Shown: one piece after another, positions 1 to 9,667 of the stretch
Numbering within the stretch: the stretch's first letter is position 1
Layout: the number at the start of each line of letters is the position of its first letter
Origin: Cyanobium sp. M30B3
GTDB lineage: Bacteria; Cyanobacteriota; Cyanobacteriia; PCC-6307; Cyanobiaceae
NCBI GenBank assembly: GCA_018399015.1
Contig: CP073761.1
Coordinates: 2,418,001 to 2,482,000, forward strand
Length of the DNA: 64,000 bases
Reading direction: 5' to 3'
The notes under the pieces: generated by a model
Databases searched by the model: none
What the model saw: the letters and a program-made list of their open reading frames with translations, nothing else
Told to the model about the DNA's origin: nothing
Made by a program: the position numbers and the translations under genes

Positions 1-788
1 CAGCGCATGCCGATCAGCTCACCTGGCCGGACAAAGGTCAGGGCCTGGAGCCGTAGGGCGTTGTACGTCTGCGCATCCATCAGCTTGCTGTAGTGCTCTG
101 CGGCGCCCCAGAACTCCGGTACCTCATCCCAGGGCAGGGAGGGGTAGTGCTTTTTAACGGTACGTATTGCCAGGCCCTTTGTGGCACCAGCCAGAGGGTT
201 GAGCTCGGCCCACCCATTGATCACGGCATGCTCCAGCACCTGAACGGCGATGCTCAAGCACCTGCGAGCCGTTTCCGCTTTACCGGCAGCCTCAAGTGGA
301 GCGATCATCCGGCGGGCGTGGGGGGCACGGATTTCCTCGACACGGAGCTGGCCCAGGGCCGGCAGGACATGAAGCCGGAGCTTGGAGAGCACATCGCCCT
401 TGTGTCGCTCGCTCCAATGCTGTTGCCTCCCCGACCAGTCCATGGCAGCCCCCTCGAAGCGTGAGGTGCCATCCATCACGCTCAGGCTGTCGGACTTCTC
501 CTTCTTCACCTGGCGAGGGTCTCTGCCGCTCTGCCTGATCGCCTCCCACTCGACCCGTGCCTGTCGCGCCTCCTTGAGGCTTAGACCGTCCTTTCCATTG
601 GCTTTGCAGCGGCCCAGTCTCAGATCACACTGCTGTTGCTCGGGGCCCTTGAGGGGCCAGTGGAAGCGCCAGTTCCAGTATTTCCGCCCCTGGGCGTCCA
701 CCTCAAGGTGAAGACCATGCCCATCGGAGAGGCGGTAGCGCTTCCCAGTCGCCCCGGCAGCCTCCACTTTTTTTGCAGTTAGAGCCAT
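1..788 (-). CDS. Tyrosine recombinase/phage-type integrase, partial (C-terminus beyond the left edge)
   Basis: This is a site-specific tyrosine recombinase of the kind that integrates genomic islands or prophages at tRNA genes. The frame is open from ATG at 788 to the window edge, giving 262 codons. The N-terminus reads MALTAKKVEAAGATGKRYRL and continues with SDGHGLHLEV, the DUF4102 arm-binding domain of P4-type integrases. A core-binding SAM-like domain follows, and then the start of the catalytic domain with the first catalytic Arg in TFVRPGELIGMRW. The remaining R/H/R/Y catalytic residues lie outside the window. The gene starts about 165 bases past the 3' end of the tRNA-Ser gene and points away from it, the usual arrangement for an island inserted into that tRNA. 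Confidence 0.9.
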   Translation of the reverse strand, partial: MALTAKKVEAAGATGKRYRLSDGHGLHLEVDAQGRKYWNWRFHWPLKGPEQQQCDLRLGRCKANGKDGLSLKEARQARVEWEAIRQSGRDPRQVKKEKSDSLSVMDGTSRFEGAAMDWSGRQQHWSERHKGDVLSKLRLHVLPALGQLRVEEIRAPHARRMIAPLEAAGKAETARRCLSIAVQVLEHAVINGWAELNPLAGATKGLAIRTVKKHYPSLPWDEVPEFWGAAEHYSKLMDAQTYNALRLQALTFVRPGELIGMR

Positions 789-887
789 TGATCCTGTCCC
801 AACACTGCCTCACCCTACCCCAATTTCTGCCCCAATAAAAGCGTGGGCTCTAACGGGTTTCGATGGGTCTCGGTGGGGTCAGCGGTC

Positions 888-916
888 AAAGAAAAACCCC
901 TGCCGTAGCAGGGGTT
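888..916 (-). terminator. Rho-independent terminator of the tRNA-Ser transcript
   Basis: A perfect 9-bp stem (895-903 with 908-916; loop CGTA) is followed on the minus strand by TTTTTCTTT. It lies 38 bases beyond the tRNA-Ser 3' end, between the tRNA and the integrase gene, and probably shields the integrase from tRNA transcription. Confidence 0.85.
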
Positions 917-953
917 GTGGGGATGTCTCGGGATTATTGAGTATCGGGTTAGA

Positions 954-1038
954 CGGAGAGGGTGGGATTCGAACCCACGGAAGGTTGCCCTTCAAACGAT
1001 TTCGAGTCGTTCGCTTTCGACCACTCAGCCACCTCTCC
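954..1038 (-). tRNA. tRNA-Ser(CGA)
   Basis: On the minus strand the acceptor stem GGAGAGG pairs with CCTCTCC, followed by discriminator G, which is the serine identity base. The anticodon arm is AACGA-CTCGAAA-TCGTT, giving anticodon CGA. A variable arm and a T-arm containing GGTTCGAATCC follow. The length of 85 nt fits a class II tRNA, and CCA is not encoded. This is the likely attachment target of the adjacent integrase. Confidence 0.95.
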
Positions 1039-1110
1039 AGGTGGTGCGCCCAGGTCGACCCGGGAACGGACCGGAGCCGATGACAGACGTTGGGGTACTT
1101 TACGGAGCCG

Positions 1111-3087
1111 TCAGCCCAGGGCCTGCTGCAGGGAGCCGCTGCCGCCGCTGGCACGCCAGCCGGCGGGGAAGTCGCCGCTGGCCTCGCCGCTGATCCAGAC
1201 GCGGGGCGGGGCCTGGCCCTGCAGCCAGCGCCGCTCCCGGGGACGCGGCCGGAAGCCCAGCCACACCCCATCGGCCTGCAGCGGCTGCCGTTCCTCCTGC
1301 CAGCTCCAGAGGTCCTGGGGGTCGGGCAACAGCAACCAGCGGCGCTGGCCCACCGCCAGCTGCAGGCCGCGGCTGGAGCTGGCGAACGGCTCGGCGCTGA
1401 GACCCGGACTGGCCAGCCGCTGGCCGGGATGGATGGGCAGGCTGCCATCGGCGGAGGCCAGCACCAGGCCCGCCTGCTCCTGCCAGCAGACCGGCGGAGA
1501 CGGGGCCAGCGGGTCGAGCAGCAGCACCCAGTCGAAACGGGACACCCCCAGGCCGGCGGCCAGTTGGCGGGCCTGGTGGCAGCTGTAGCCGTCGGCCTGC
1601 AGGGCCACCAGGGCCGCCCGGCCGCGGTGGCGGGCCAGCACCAGGTCGCGGCCGCCCTGGTGCACCAGCAGCAGCTGATCAGCCCGCAGGGCAGCCAGGT
1701 GCAGCACCGCCACCAGGGCGATCGCCGCCGGAGCCAACCGCCGCCAGCGCCGGGCCAGATCGGGCAGCAGCAGGCCCAGCATCCCCGCGGCCAGCAACAG
1801 CACCAGGACAGGACTGGGCCGCCCCAGCTGCCATTGGGCCATCGGCAGGCCGGCCACCAGACGCACCACCGCCAGCAGCAGACCGGCCAGGGCGGCCAGG
1901 GGCGGCAGCAGCAGGCCCAGCAGCGACGGCAGCACCACCGCCAGCAGGGCCAGGGTCATGGCGCCCAGGGTGAGGGGCGTGAGCAGGGGCGCGGCCAGCA
2001 GGTTGGCCAGCAGGGCATAGAGGGGCACCACGCCGAAGTGCAGCAGCTGCAGCGGCAGGGTGTAGAGACAGGCGGCCAGGGGAACGGCCACCGCCGGCGC
2101 CAGCCAGGAGCCGCACCAGAGCGGCAGCCAGCGCTTCAGGCCCTGCTCCAGGGGGCCGGCGCTGAGCACCAGGGCCGCCGTGGCCACCACGCTCAGCTGA
2201 AATCCCACGGCCACCAGCCAGCGGGGCCAGATCAGCAGCAACAGCAGGGCGCTGGCCAGCAGCACCGCCAGGGGCTGGGCGCGCCGGCCGCACTCCAGCG
2301 CCACCAGGCTGATGCCTGACATCAGCACGGCCCGCAGCACCGAGGGCTGGGGCCCGGCCAGCAGCACGAACAGCCCCATGGCGCCCCCCAGCAGCAGCAG
2401 GCGCGGCAGCCGCGGCAGGCGCCGGGCCAGGGGCAGCACCGCCCCCAGCAGCACGCTGAGGTGAAAGCCCGAGGCCGCCAGGGCATGGGAGAGGCCGGCG
2501 ACACGGAACAACTCGCGCAGCTCCGCCGGCAGGGGCACCACGGCGCTGCCGAGCACCAGGGCGGCCAGCACGCCGCCGCGCTCCGGGCCGGCCCGCCCGA
2601 TCAGGGCGGCGGCCAGGCGACGGCGCAGGTCGGCGATGGGGGTGGGTGGCCGCTCCAGCACCTGCCACTCGCGCACCCGCAACTGGCTGGCAGCCTGCTG
2701 CTGGCCCAGGCGTTCGGCGGCACCGGAGAGCAGCGGATGGGCCGCCGGACGGGGCAGGCGCAGCCGCCCCCACACCCGCAGCTGCCAGCCCTGCTGGGGC
2801 GCCGGGTCGGGGCAGGGACTGAACTGGAGCTCCGTGCGGCCCACCGGCAACTGCAGCAGGGCGGTGCAGCGGCTGCCATCGGTGCTGGCACGGGGATCGG
2901 CCAGCAGCCACCCCTGCAGGGCCAGCTCGGGCGGCGCCGCGTCGGCGGCCAGCAGGCGGGCGGGATCGCCCGGCTGCAGCGGCAGGGACTGCCCACTCAC
3001 CACGGCCGCCCGCAGCAGCACCAGGGCAAGCAGCAGGGCCCAGACCCCGGCCGCGACCCAGCCCGCCCTGCGATCTGCCCTGTCCAT
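1111..3087 (-). CDS. comEC: ComEC/Rec2-family competence membrane protein
   Basis: ComEC forms the inner-membrane channel that takes up single-stranded DNA during natural transformation. The 658-residue protein has an N-terminal TM segment (VWALLLALVLLRAAVV), a DUF4131-like soluble part and a Competence domain beginning around GLSHALAASGFHLSVLLGAV. That last stretch is the family signature of this domain, and many TM helices follow. The C-terminal third (after about residue 470) occupies the place of the metallo-beta-lactamase domain, but no HxHxDH metal motif is visible there. It may therefore be catalytically inactive, or the nuclease function may be supplied elsewhere. The gene lies downstream of glyQ and a small membrane protein on the same strand. 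Confidence 0.85.
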   Translation of the reverse strand: MDRADRRAGWVAAGVWALLLALVLLRAAVVSGQSLPLQPGDPARLLAADAAPPELALQGWLLADPRASTDGSRCTALLQLPVGRTELQFSPCPDPAPQQGWQLRVWGRLRLPRPAAHPLLSGAAERLGQQQAASQLRVREWQVLERPPTPIADLRRRLAAALIGRAGPERGGVLAALVLGSAVVPLPAELRELFRVAGLSHALAASGFHLSVLLGAVLPLARRLPRLPRLLLLGGAMGLFVLLAGPQPSVLRAVLMSGISLVALECGRRAQPLAVLLASALLLLLIWPRWLVAVGFQLSVVATAALVLSAGPLEQGLKRWLPLWCGSWLAPAVAVPLAACLYTLPLQLLHFGVVPLYALLANLLAAPLLTPLTLGAMTLALLAVVLPSLLGLLLPPLAALAGLLLAVVRLVAGLPMAQWQLGRPSPVLVLLLAAGMLGLLLPDLARRWRRLAPAAIALVAVLHLAALRADQLLLVHQGGRDLVLARHRGRAALVALQADGYSCHQARQLAAGLGVSRFDWVLLLDPLAPSPPVCWQEQAGLVLASADGSLPIHPGQRLASPGLSAEPFASSSRGLQLAVGQRRWLLLPDPQDLWSWQEERQPLQADGVWLGFRPRPRERRWLQGQAPPRVWISGEASGDFPAGWRASGGSGSLQQALG

Positions 3088-3154
3088 GCCCGTGCTGCGT
3101 CACTGTCGGCAGGGTTGCCACCGGCAGCGACCAGCAGCTGCCAGGAGTGGGCTC

Positions 3155-3345
3155 CTAAAAGCGCGGCAGCTGCAGCAGCAGCTCGCAGAGCTGGGCGCTA
3201 GGCATCTCCTGGCCCAGCAGCGGCGCCACCAGGGAGGCCACCGGCCTCAGGCGGCAGGGCCAGAAGGCGCGCTCACTGAGGCGGCCCAGCTGGAAGCTGC
3301 CCAGCAGCAGCACCGCCAGCAGCAGCATGCGGGGGGCCTTGGCCA

Positions 3346-3346
<1 letters not shown>
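3155..3346 (-). CDS. Small membrane or secreted protein, function unknown
   Basis: This 63-residue protein begins MAKAPRMLLLAVLLLGSF, a hydrophobic segment that could be a signal peptide or a single TM anchor. Two cysteines lie in the remaining part. Its ATG overlaps the glyQ stop codon (TGATG), so it is probably translationally coupled to glyQ. I do not recognise a family. Synteny and a sensible start support it being real. Confidence 0.6.
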
Positions 3347-4245
<899 letters not shown>

Positions 4246-4288
4246 GGTGGCGGCGTGTGGAACACGGCCGGAGCCGGCGCTGTCATTG

Positions 4289-4344
4289 TTCCAGTGCGCC
4301 GGTTCCAGTGCGCCGGTTCCAGTGCGCCGGTTCCAGTGCGCCGG
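4289..4344. repeat. Tandem repeat, four perfect copies of a 14-bp unit
   Basis: The unit TTCCAGTGCGCCGG occurs four times without interruption between the glyQ start and the BON-LysM gene end. It lies in the glyQ 5' leader region. The perfect identity suggests recent slippage expansion. No function can be read from it. Confidence 0.95.
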
Positions 4345-4354
4345 CTGGCGGGGG

Positions 4355-4798
4355 TCAGGCGGCGGGGATGCGCAGCTTCTGGCCGGGGAAGATCAGGTCG
4401 GGATCCTCGATCACCTCGCGGTTGGCCGCGAAGATCTCGGTGTAGCGGGCGCCGTTGCCGTAGGCCCGCTCGGCGATGCCCCAGAGGGTGTCGCCCTGCT
4501 CCACCAGGATGAAGGTGGACTCGCTGCCATCGGGCTTCTGCAGGGCAGCGGCCTCCACCTGGCCCACCCCCTCCACGTTGCCGGCGATCAGCACGGCCTT
4601 CTCGAAGGCGGCCTGGTCGGCAGCGCTGCCGGCGATGGTGACGGTCTCGCCGTCCACAGCCACCTGCAGGCCCTGCACGCCGGGATTGTTCTTCTCCACG
4701 TGCTGCTTGAGCTTCTCAGCCGCCTTGGCGGAATCCTCGCCGCGGTTGAACACTTTCTTGCCGATGTTGCCGGCGAACTTGAACAGGGGAACACCCAT
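4355..4798 (-). CDS. BON-LysM domain protein (Kbp/YgaU-like)
   Basis: The 147-residue protein has an N-terminal BON domain (about residues 25-85, with [20 protein letters not shown]) and a C-terminal LysM domain (about 95-145, with [20 protein letters not shown] and FPGQKLRIP). This is the exact two-domain layout and length of E. coli YgaU/Kbp (149 residues), a cytoplasmic K+-binding stress protein. No signal peptide is visible, which fits a Kbp-like role better than cell-wall binding. The domain call is firm, while the K+-sensing role is inference. Confidence 0.88.
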   Translation of the reverse strand: MGVPLFKFAGNIGKKVFNRGEDSAKAAEKLKQHVEKNNPGVQGLQVAVDGETVTIAGSAADQAAFEKAVLIAGNVEGVGQVEAAALQKPDGSESTFILVEQGDTLWGIAERAYGNGARYTEIFAANREVIEDPDLIFPGQKLRIPAA

Positions 4799-4825
4799 GA
4801 ACAGGAGGGAGAGACTGCAGGGAGG

Positions 4826-6313
4826 CTAGGCAGATGCGGCAGTTCGGGCCACCGGTTCAGCGGCCTCCCCCTGATCGAGGCACACCACCCGGTCGCGGCC
4901 CTCCCGCTTGGCCCGGTAGAGGGCCTGATCGGCCCGCAGCAGCAGCTCCTGATCCGTTTCCCCCGGCCGGAAGGTGGTGACACCGCAGCTGATGGTGGGG
5001 TTGGCTGGCAGGTGAATGGGCTCGCTGCGCAGGGCCTGGCGCAGGGCTTCCCCCCGCTCGATGGCCTGGGCCGCGCCGCAGCCCGGCATCAGGATCAGAA
5101 ACTCCTCGCCCCCCCAGCGGAACACCCGATCACAACGGCGAATCGCGCGCTGCAGCCGGCCGGCCACGTGCTGGATCACCTGGTCGCCGAGGGCGTGGCC
5201 ATGGGTGTCATTGATGGCCTTGAAGAAGTCGATGTCGAGCAACAGCAACGCCAGGGGCTGCTCCCGCCGGATCGCCTCCTGCACCAGCTCGGCGAACAGG
5301 GGATCAAAGGCGGTGCGGTTGAGCAGGCCGGTGAGCTTGTCGGTGTTGGCCTGCAGCTGCAGACGGCGCTGGTAACTGCCCACGGTGGCGTTGGCCAGCA
5401 GCAGCACCACCGCCGACACCAGCAGGGCGATCAGCAGGTTCCGCCACAGGATCGGCAGCAGGGCATCCTGGCGAGGGTCGGTGTTCTGGAGCACCACCAG
5501 CACCCAGCCCAGCTCGGGAATCTGGCGGCTGTTCACGAACAGCTGCCCCTGGCCCTGGCCGAGCTGCAGGGAGGCCTGGGGTTCCCGCAACAGCCGGGCG
5601 GCATGGGGAGCCAGACCCGGCACCGCCTGCAGGCTCCCGGGCGCCTGCGGACCGCTTGGGGCCTCGGAAGCGAGCAACACCCGGCCATCGCGCGCCACCA
5701 GCAGCACCCGGGCCCCATAGCGCCGCTGGTAGGCGCTGAGCTCCCGCGACAGCTCGCGCACGTCGATGCCCAGCCCGATGGCGCCGATCAGGCGGCCGGC
5801 CCGGTCCTCCACCCGGAAGTTGGAGAAGGCGGTGACCCGATCGGGATCGGCCGTGTCGCGGTCGATGTTCACCTCAAAGGGAACGGCCGAGCTGCGCAGC
5901 CGGTAGTACCAGCGGTCGCCCGGGTCGGTGGCGGAGACAGACTTGAGCACCCCCTCGGGGTGGTAGTACCGGCCGCTGCGCTCGGACACGAAGAAGGCGG
6001 TGGTGACGCGGTACTGGCGGAGCACATCGCGCAGGTACTGCACCATCCGGTCGCGATCGCGCTCGCCGTCCGCCACCCACTGCTGCAGGAAGGTGTTGCG
6101 GGCCATCGAGGACGACACCAGCACCGGTCGGGTGAGGCTGCGCTCCAGATCGGCGGAGATCGCCTTGGCGGTGAGCGGCAGGGTGGAGTTGGCCAGCTGG
6201 CGGTGGAGGGTGCCGCGCACGCTGAAATAACTCAGGGCGCTGGTGCCACCGAAACCGAGCAGCAGCAGCAGGCCCATGGTGGGCAGGAAGGGAAAGCGCT
6301 GCAGGGGGGCCAA
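4826..6313 (-). CDS. Membrane diguanylate cyclase with periplasmic Cache-type sensor
   Basis: This enzyme probably makes cyclic di-GMP from two GTP in response to a periplasmic signal. TM1 lies at about residues 12-30 and is followed by a dCache-like periplasmic region of about 240 residues (YYHPEGVLKSVSATDPGDRW and TAFSNFRVEDRAGRLIGAIG are typical). TM2 is at about 275-300 (LLIALLVSAVVLLLANATV). The GGDEF domain has LLLDIDFFKAINDTHGH and the intact active-site loop RWGGEEF. No clear RxxD inhibitory site precedes it. A PilZ protein, a possible c-di-GMP receptor, is encoded at 60068-60661. Confidence 0.92.
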   Translation of the reverse strand: MAPLQRFPFLPTMGLLLLLGFGGTSALSYFSVRGTLHRQLANSTLPLTAKAISADLERSLTRPVLVSSSMARNTFLQQWVADGERDRDRMVQYLRDVLRQYRVTTAFFVSERSGRYYHPEGVLKSVSATDPGDRWYYRLRSSAVPFEVNIDRDTADPDRVTAFSNFRVEDRAGRLIGAIGLGIDVRELSRELSAYQRRYGARVLLVARDGRVLLASEAPSGPQAPGSLQAVPGLAPHAARLLREPQASLQLGQGQGQLFVNSRQIPELGWVLVVLQNTDPRQDALLPILWRNLLIALLVSAVVLLLANATVGSYQRRLQLQANTDKLTGLLNRTAFDPLFAELVQEAIRREQPLALLLLDIDFFKAINDTHGHALGDQVIQHVAGRLQRAIRRCDRVFRWGGEEFLILMPGCGAAQAIERGEALRQALRSEPIHLPANPTISCGVTTFRPGETDQELLLRADQALYRAKREGRDRVVCLDQGEAAEPVARTAASA

Positions 6314-6490
6314 GTCGCGTGGACTCGGGACAGGGAACCGCTGGGCTGGGACAGGACGGCAGATCGGGTTCAGAGCGCGCTGGCAGATGCCTTGCCTGGA
6401 TGGGGCTCGAAACCTGAGCGTTGCATAGCCCTTCCAGATTAATCGCTGTAACTGATGTAGCCCGATGGCCAGCAGACCTGCTGAACCGCG

Positions 6491-7195
6491 CTACGCCACC
6501 AGCTGCAGCAAGCCCATCAGGCCAGCGGCCAGGGGGCGGTGCCGGGCGTGGCTGAACCCGGCCTCGCCGGCCAGGGCCTCCTGCTCGGGGCCGGTGGGAA
6601 AGCGCCGCAGGCTCGCCTCCAGGTAGGCGTAGTGCTCGCTCACGCCGAAGCGCTCGGCGGTGGGCACCACCAGCTGCCGCAGGTAGAGGCGCTGAAAGCT
6701 GGCCGCGGGCTCGCCGGGACGGTTGAAATCGAGCACCGCCGCCCGGCCGCCGGGCCGCAGCAGGCGGCGCAGTTCCAGCAGGCCGGCGCCCGGATCGGCC
6801 AGGTTGCGCAGCCCGTAGGCCATCACGGCAGCGTCGGCCGAGGCGGCGGGCAGGCCGGTGGCCAGGGCATCCCCCTGCTGCCAGTGCAGCGGCAGCCAGG
6901 GCTGGCGCCGGCCGCGGGCAGCGGCGATCGCCAGGGGCTCAGCGGCGGCATCGAGGCCCAGCACCGCGCCCCCCGGCCGCACCCGGGCGGCCAGCAGCAG
7001 GGCCAGATCGCCGGTGCCGCAACAGAGATCGAGCAGCCGCTGGCCGGCGGAGGGCTGGATCCAGGCCAGGGCCTGGCGCTTCCAGAGGCGATGCAGGCCG
7101 AGGCTGAGCAGGTCGTTGAGCTGGTCGTAGCGCGGGGCGATCTGATCGAACAGCTGCTGCACCGCGGCGGGATCGCCGGGGCTAAAACTGCCCAT
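6491..7195 (-). CDS. menG: Demethylphylloquinone/menaquinone methyltransferase (MenG/UbiE family)
   Basis: The 234-residue SAM-dependent C-methyltransferase performs the last step of phylloquinone synthesis in cyanobacteria, methylating 2-phytyl-1,4-naphthoquinone for photosystem I. Seen: the N-terminal QQLFDQIAPRYDQLNDLLSL family signature, SAM motif I LLDLCCGTGDLALLLA, and DAAVMAYGLRNLADP with LLRPGGRAAVLDFNRP. The start overlaps the end of the small membrane-protein gene upstream by 14 bases, suggesting an operon. Confidence 0.95.
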   Translation of the reverse strand: MGSFSPGDPAAVQQLFDQIAPRYDQLNDLLSLGLHRLWKRQALAWIQPSAGQRLLDLCCGTGDLALLLAARVRPGGAVLGLDAAAEPLAIAAARGRRQPWLPLHWQQGDALATGLPAASADAAVMAYGLRNLADPGAGLLELRRLLRPGGRAAVLDFNRPGEPAASFQRLYLRQLVVPTAERFGVSEHYAYLEASLRRFPTGPEQEALAGEAGFSHARHRPLAAGLMGLLQLVA

Positions 7196-7469
7196 CCCAG
7201 GGCAGCTCGAAGGAGGCCGGCAAGGAGCGGGGCAGTGCGGCGTCAGCCGGGTCGGCGGGGTTCAGCGGGCTGGGCAGGGAGCCAAGGGCCCCCCACTCGG
7301 GCCCGGTGAGGGTGATCACCATCACGGTGGCCAGGCCCACGGCGGCGGAGCACACCATGCAGCCGGCCAGCATCAGCGAGAACTCCTGGCGGTCGTTGGC
7401 GGCCTGCATGAGCTGCAGGGCCCAGGCCACCAGGGCGATCACCGCAACCACCAGCAGCAGGGCGATCAT
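7182..7469 (-). CDS. Small membrane protein, function unknown
   Basis: The 95-residue protein starts with a hydrophobic helix (MIALLLVVAVIALVAWALQL) and has a second one (AGCMVCSAAVGLATVMVITL), followed by a proline-rich soluble tail. ATG at 7469 was preferred over an in-frame GTG at 7499 because it places the first helix at the N-terminus. The end overlaps the menG start by 14 bases. I do not recognise a characterised family. Confidence 0.65.
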   Translation of the reverse strand: MIALLLVVAVIALVAWALQLMQAANDRQEFSLMLAGCMVCSAAVGLATVMVITLTGPEWGALGSLPSPLNPADPADAALPRSLPASFELPWDGQF

Positions 7470-7565
7470 CGAGGGGAGTGGGGCGTGCAGGACGGCCACG
7501 GGGGGGCGGCGGTGGGGGCTGTAGCTGAGAGCAATGTAACGGGGAGTAACGGGGGGCTGCGTTGC

Positions 7566-8357
7566 TCACCCCTGGGGGTCGGTGGTGAGCGGCCGGATCG
7601 GCAGGCCCCGGGCCAGCAGGTCCCGCTTGATCTGCTCCACCGAGAGCACGCCATCATGCAGAAGGGAGGCCAGCAGGGCGGCCGCCGCATGGCCGCCGTC
7701 GGCCCTGGCGCTGATCGCCGCGGCGATGTGGTCGATGCAGCCGGCGCCACCGGAGGCGATCACGGGCACGTCCACCGCATCGGCCACCGCCCGGGTGAGG
7801 GCCAGGTCGTAGCCGGCCTGGGTGCCGTCGCCATCCATGGAGGTGAGCAGGATCTCGCCGGCGCCGAGGGCCACCACCCGCTCAGCCCAGGCCACCGCAT
7901 CCAGGCCGGTGTTCTCGCGGCCGCCCTTCACGTACACATCCCAACCCCCGCCCTCCCTGGCGCGGGCGTCGATCGCCACCACGATGCACTGGCAGCCGAA
8001 GCGCTCGGCGCCGCGGGCCACCAGCTCCGGATCGCGCACGGCCGAGGAGTTGAGGCTCACCTTGTCGGCGCCGGCGCGCAGCAGCGCGGTGATGCCCTCC
8101 ACGCTGCTGATACCGCCGCCCACGGTGAAGGGGATGGTCACGGCCTCGGCGGTGCGGCGCACCAACTCCACCAGGGTGCCGCGGCCCTGGTGGCTGGCGG
8201 CGATGTCGAGGAACACCAGCTCATCGGCCCCGGCGGCGCTGTAGCGGCAGGCCAGCTCCACCGGATCGCCGGCGTCGCGCAGGCCCACGAAGTTCACCCC
8301 CTTCACCACCCGGCCATCGGCCACGTCGAGGCAGGGAATGATGCGCTTGGCAACCAT
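7566..8357 (-). CDS. hisF: Imidazole glycerol phosphate synthase cyclase subunit
   Basis: HisF, paired with the glutaminase HisH, closes the imidazole ring of histidine biosynthesis and releases AICAR. The 263-residue (beta/alpha)8 barrel starts [20 protein letters not shown], with the catalytic Asp in CLDV. It has [10 protein letters not shown] and a second catalytic Asp in [15 protein letters not shown], then [10 protein letters not shown]. Length fits the family. The gene is divergent from petP, and the 104-base gap between them must hold both promoters. Confidence 0.97.
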   Translation of the reverse strand: MVAKRIIPCLDVADGRVVKGVNFVGLRDAGDPVELACRYSAAGADELVFLDIAASHQGRGTLVELVRRTAEAVTIPFTVGGGISSVEGITALLRAGADKVSLNSSAVRDPELVARGAERFGCQCIVVAIDARAREGGGWDVYVKGGRENTGLDAVAWAERVVALGAGEILLTSMDGDGTQAGYDLALTRAVADAVDVPVIASGGAGCIDHIAAAISARADGGHAAAALLASLLHDGVLSVEQIKRDLLARGLPIRPLTTDPQG

Positions 8358-8461
8358 GGAGGGCGGGCAGCGGAAGGGGCTGGGGAATGGGACAGGGGTT
8401 GGAGCGGGTCCTGGCAGGGACTCGCTGTTAGGGTTGCGCCACTTTTCAGTCGCGCCGCCCC

Positions 8462-8677
8462 ATGGCCCAGGCTGCCACGATCAACGTCGGTTCCAAGGTG
8501 CGCATTGCCCGCGTGCGCGACCGCATCCCCGCCGACCTGGTGACGGCTCTCAAGACCGACGCCACCGGCACGGTGAAGGGATTCCGCACTGTGGACGGCA
8601 AGGGCATCGGTGTGGTGGTGGAACTGGCCTGCGGCCAGACCGCCTGGTTCTTCGACGACGAAGTCACCCCTGCCTGA
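8462..8677 (+). CDS. petP: Cytochrome b6f subunit PetP-like protein (DUF2862)
   Basis: The 71-residue protein has the DUF2862 SH3-like pattern: [17 protein letters not shown] at the N-terminus, then [18 protein letters not shown] and TAWFFDDEV. In Synechocystis and Thermosynechococcus this family is PetP, a small peripheral subunit of the cytochrome b6f complex that influences electron flow. In some databases the same family is labelled NAD(P)H dehydrogenase assembly protein, so the exact role carries some doubt. The stop codon is eight bases before the proposed TTG start of chlG, so the two are probably co-transcribed. Confidence 0.85.
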   Translation: MAQAATINVGSKVRIARVRDRIPADLVTALKTDATGTVKGFRTVDGKGIGVVVELACGQTAWFFDDEVTPA

Positions 8678-8685
8678 GACCCGGT

Positions 8686-9666
8686 TTGACCAACACCCCC
8701 AACCCCGAAGCCAGTAGCGGATCGGCAGCACGTCAGCTGTTGGGGATGAAGGGTGCCGCCGGCACCAACGCCATCTGGAAGATCCGGCTGCAGCTGATGA
8801 AGCCGGTGACCTGGATCCCCCTGATCTGGGGGGTGCTCTGCGGCGCGGCGGCCAGCGGCAACTTCCACTGGACCCCGGGCGAGGTGGGCGCCTCGATCGC
8901 CTGCATGCTGATGAGCGGCCCGCTGCTGGCCGGCTACACGCAGACGATCAACGACTTCTACGACCGCGAGATCGACGCGATCAACGAGCCCTATCGGCCG
9001 ATCCCCTCCGGGGCGATCCCCCTGGGGCAGGTGAAGGCCCAGATCTGGATCCTGCTGCTGGCGGGCCTGGGGGTGGCCTACGGGCTCGACCTGTGGGCCG
9101 GCCACAGCACCCCGGTGCTGCTGCTCCTGGCCCTGGGTGGGTCGTTTGTGAGCTTCATCTATTCCGCCCCGCCGCTCAAGCTCAAGCAGAACGGCTGGCT
9201 GGGCAACTACGCCCTGGGCGCCAGTTACATCGCCCTGCCCTGGTGGGCCGGTCAGGCCCTGTTCGGCCAGCTCACCTGGACCACGGCCCTACTCACCCTG
9301 GCCTACTCGCTCGCGGGCCTGGGCATCGCCGTGGTGAACGACTTCAAGAGCGTGGAGGGGGACCGGGCCCTGGGGCTGCAATCCCTGCCCGTGGTGTTCG
9401 GCATCGAGAAGGCCAGCTGGATCAGCGCGGCGATGATCGACGTGTTCCAGCTGGCCATGGTTGCCGTGCTGATCGCCATCGGCCAGCATTTCGCTGCCGT
9501 GCTGCTGGTGCTGCTGATCGTGCCGCAGATCACCTTCCAGGACATCTGGCTGCTGCGTGATCCGGTGGCCTACGACGTCAAGTACCAGGCCAGCGCCCAG
9601 CCCTTCCTGGTGCTGGGCATGCTGGTCACCGCCCTGGCGATCGGCCACAGCGCCCTGGTTGCCTGA
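8686..9666 (+). CDS. chlG: Chlorophyll a synthase
   Basis: ChlG esterifies chlorophyllide a with phytyl or geranylgeranyl diphosphate at the thylakoid membrane. The 326-residue UbiA-type prenyltransferase shows QLMKPVTWIPLIWGVLCGAA, the first Asp-rich motif INDFYDREIDAINEPYRPIP, VNDFKSVEGDRALGLQSLPV and about eight TM helices. I chose TTG at 8686 because cyanobacterial ChlG proteins have the segment ARQLLGMKGA near their N-terminus, upstream of the first ATG (8746). The alternative ATG would remove it. The downstream PBP gene starts one base after the stop. Confidence 0.93.
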   Translation: MTNTPNPEASSGSAARQLLGMKGAAGTNAIWKIRLQLMKPVTWIPLIWGVLCGAAASGNFHWTPGEVGASIACMLMSGPLLAGYTQTINDFYDREIDAINEPYRPIPSGAIPLGQVKAQIWILLLAGLGVAYGLDLWAGHSTPVLLLLALGGSFVSFIYSAPPLKLKQNGWLGNYALGASYIALPWWAGQALFGQLTWTTALLTLAYSLAGLGIAVVNDFKSVEGDRALGLQSLPVVFGIEKASWISAAMIDVFQLAMVAVLIAIGQHFAAVLLVLLIVPQITFQDIWLLRDPVAYDVKYQASAQPFLVLGMLVTALAIGHSALVA

Positions 9667-9667
9667 G

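Noticed and set aside
93-711. Open frames on the plus strand across the first 700 bases
   Set aside because: They are antisense to the integrase, which has a continuous frame with clear family domains.
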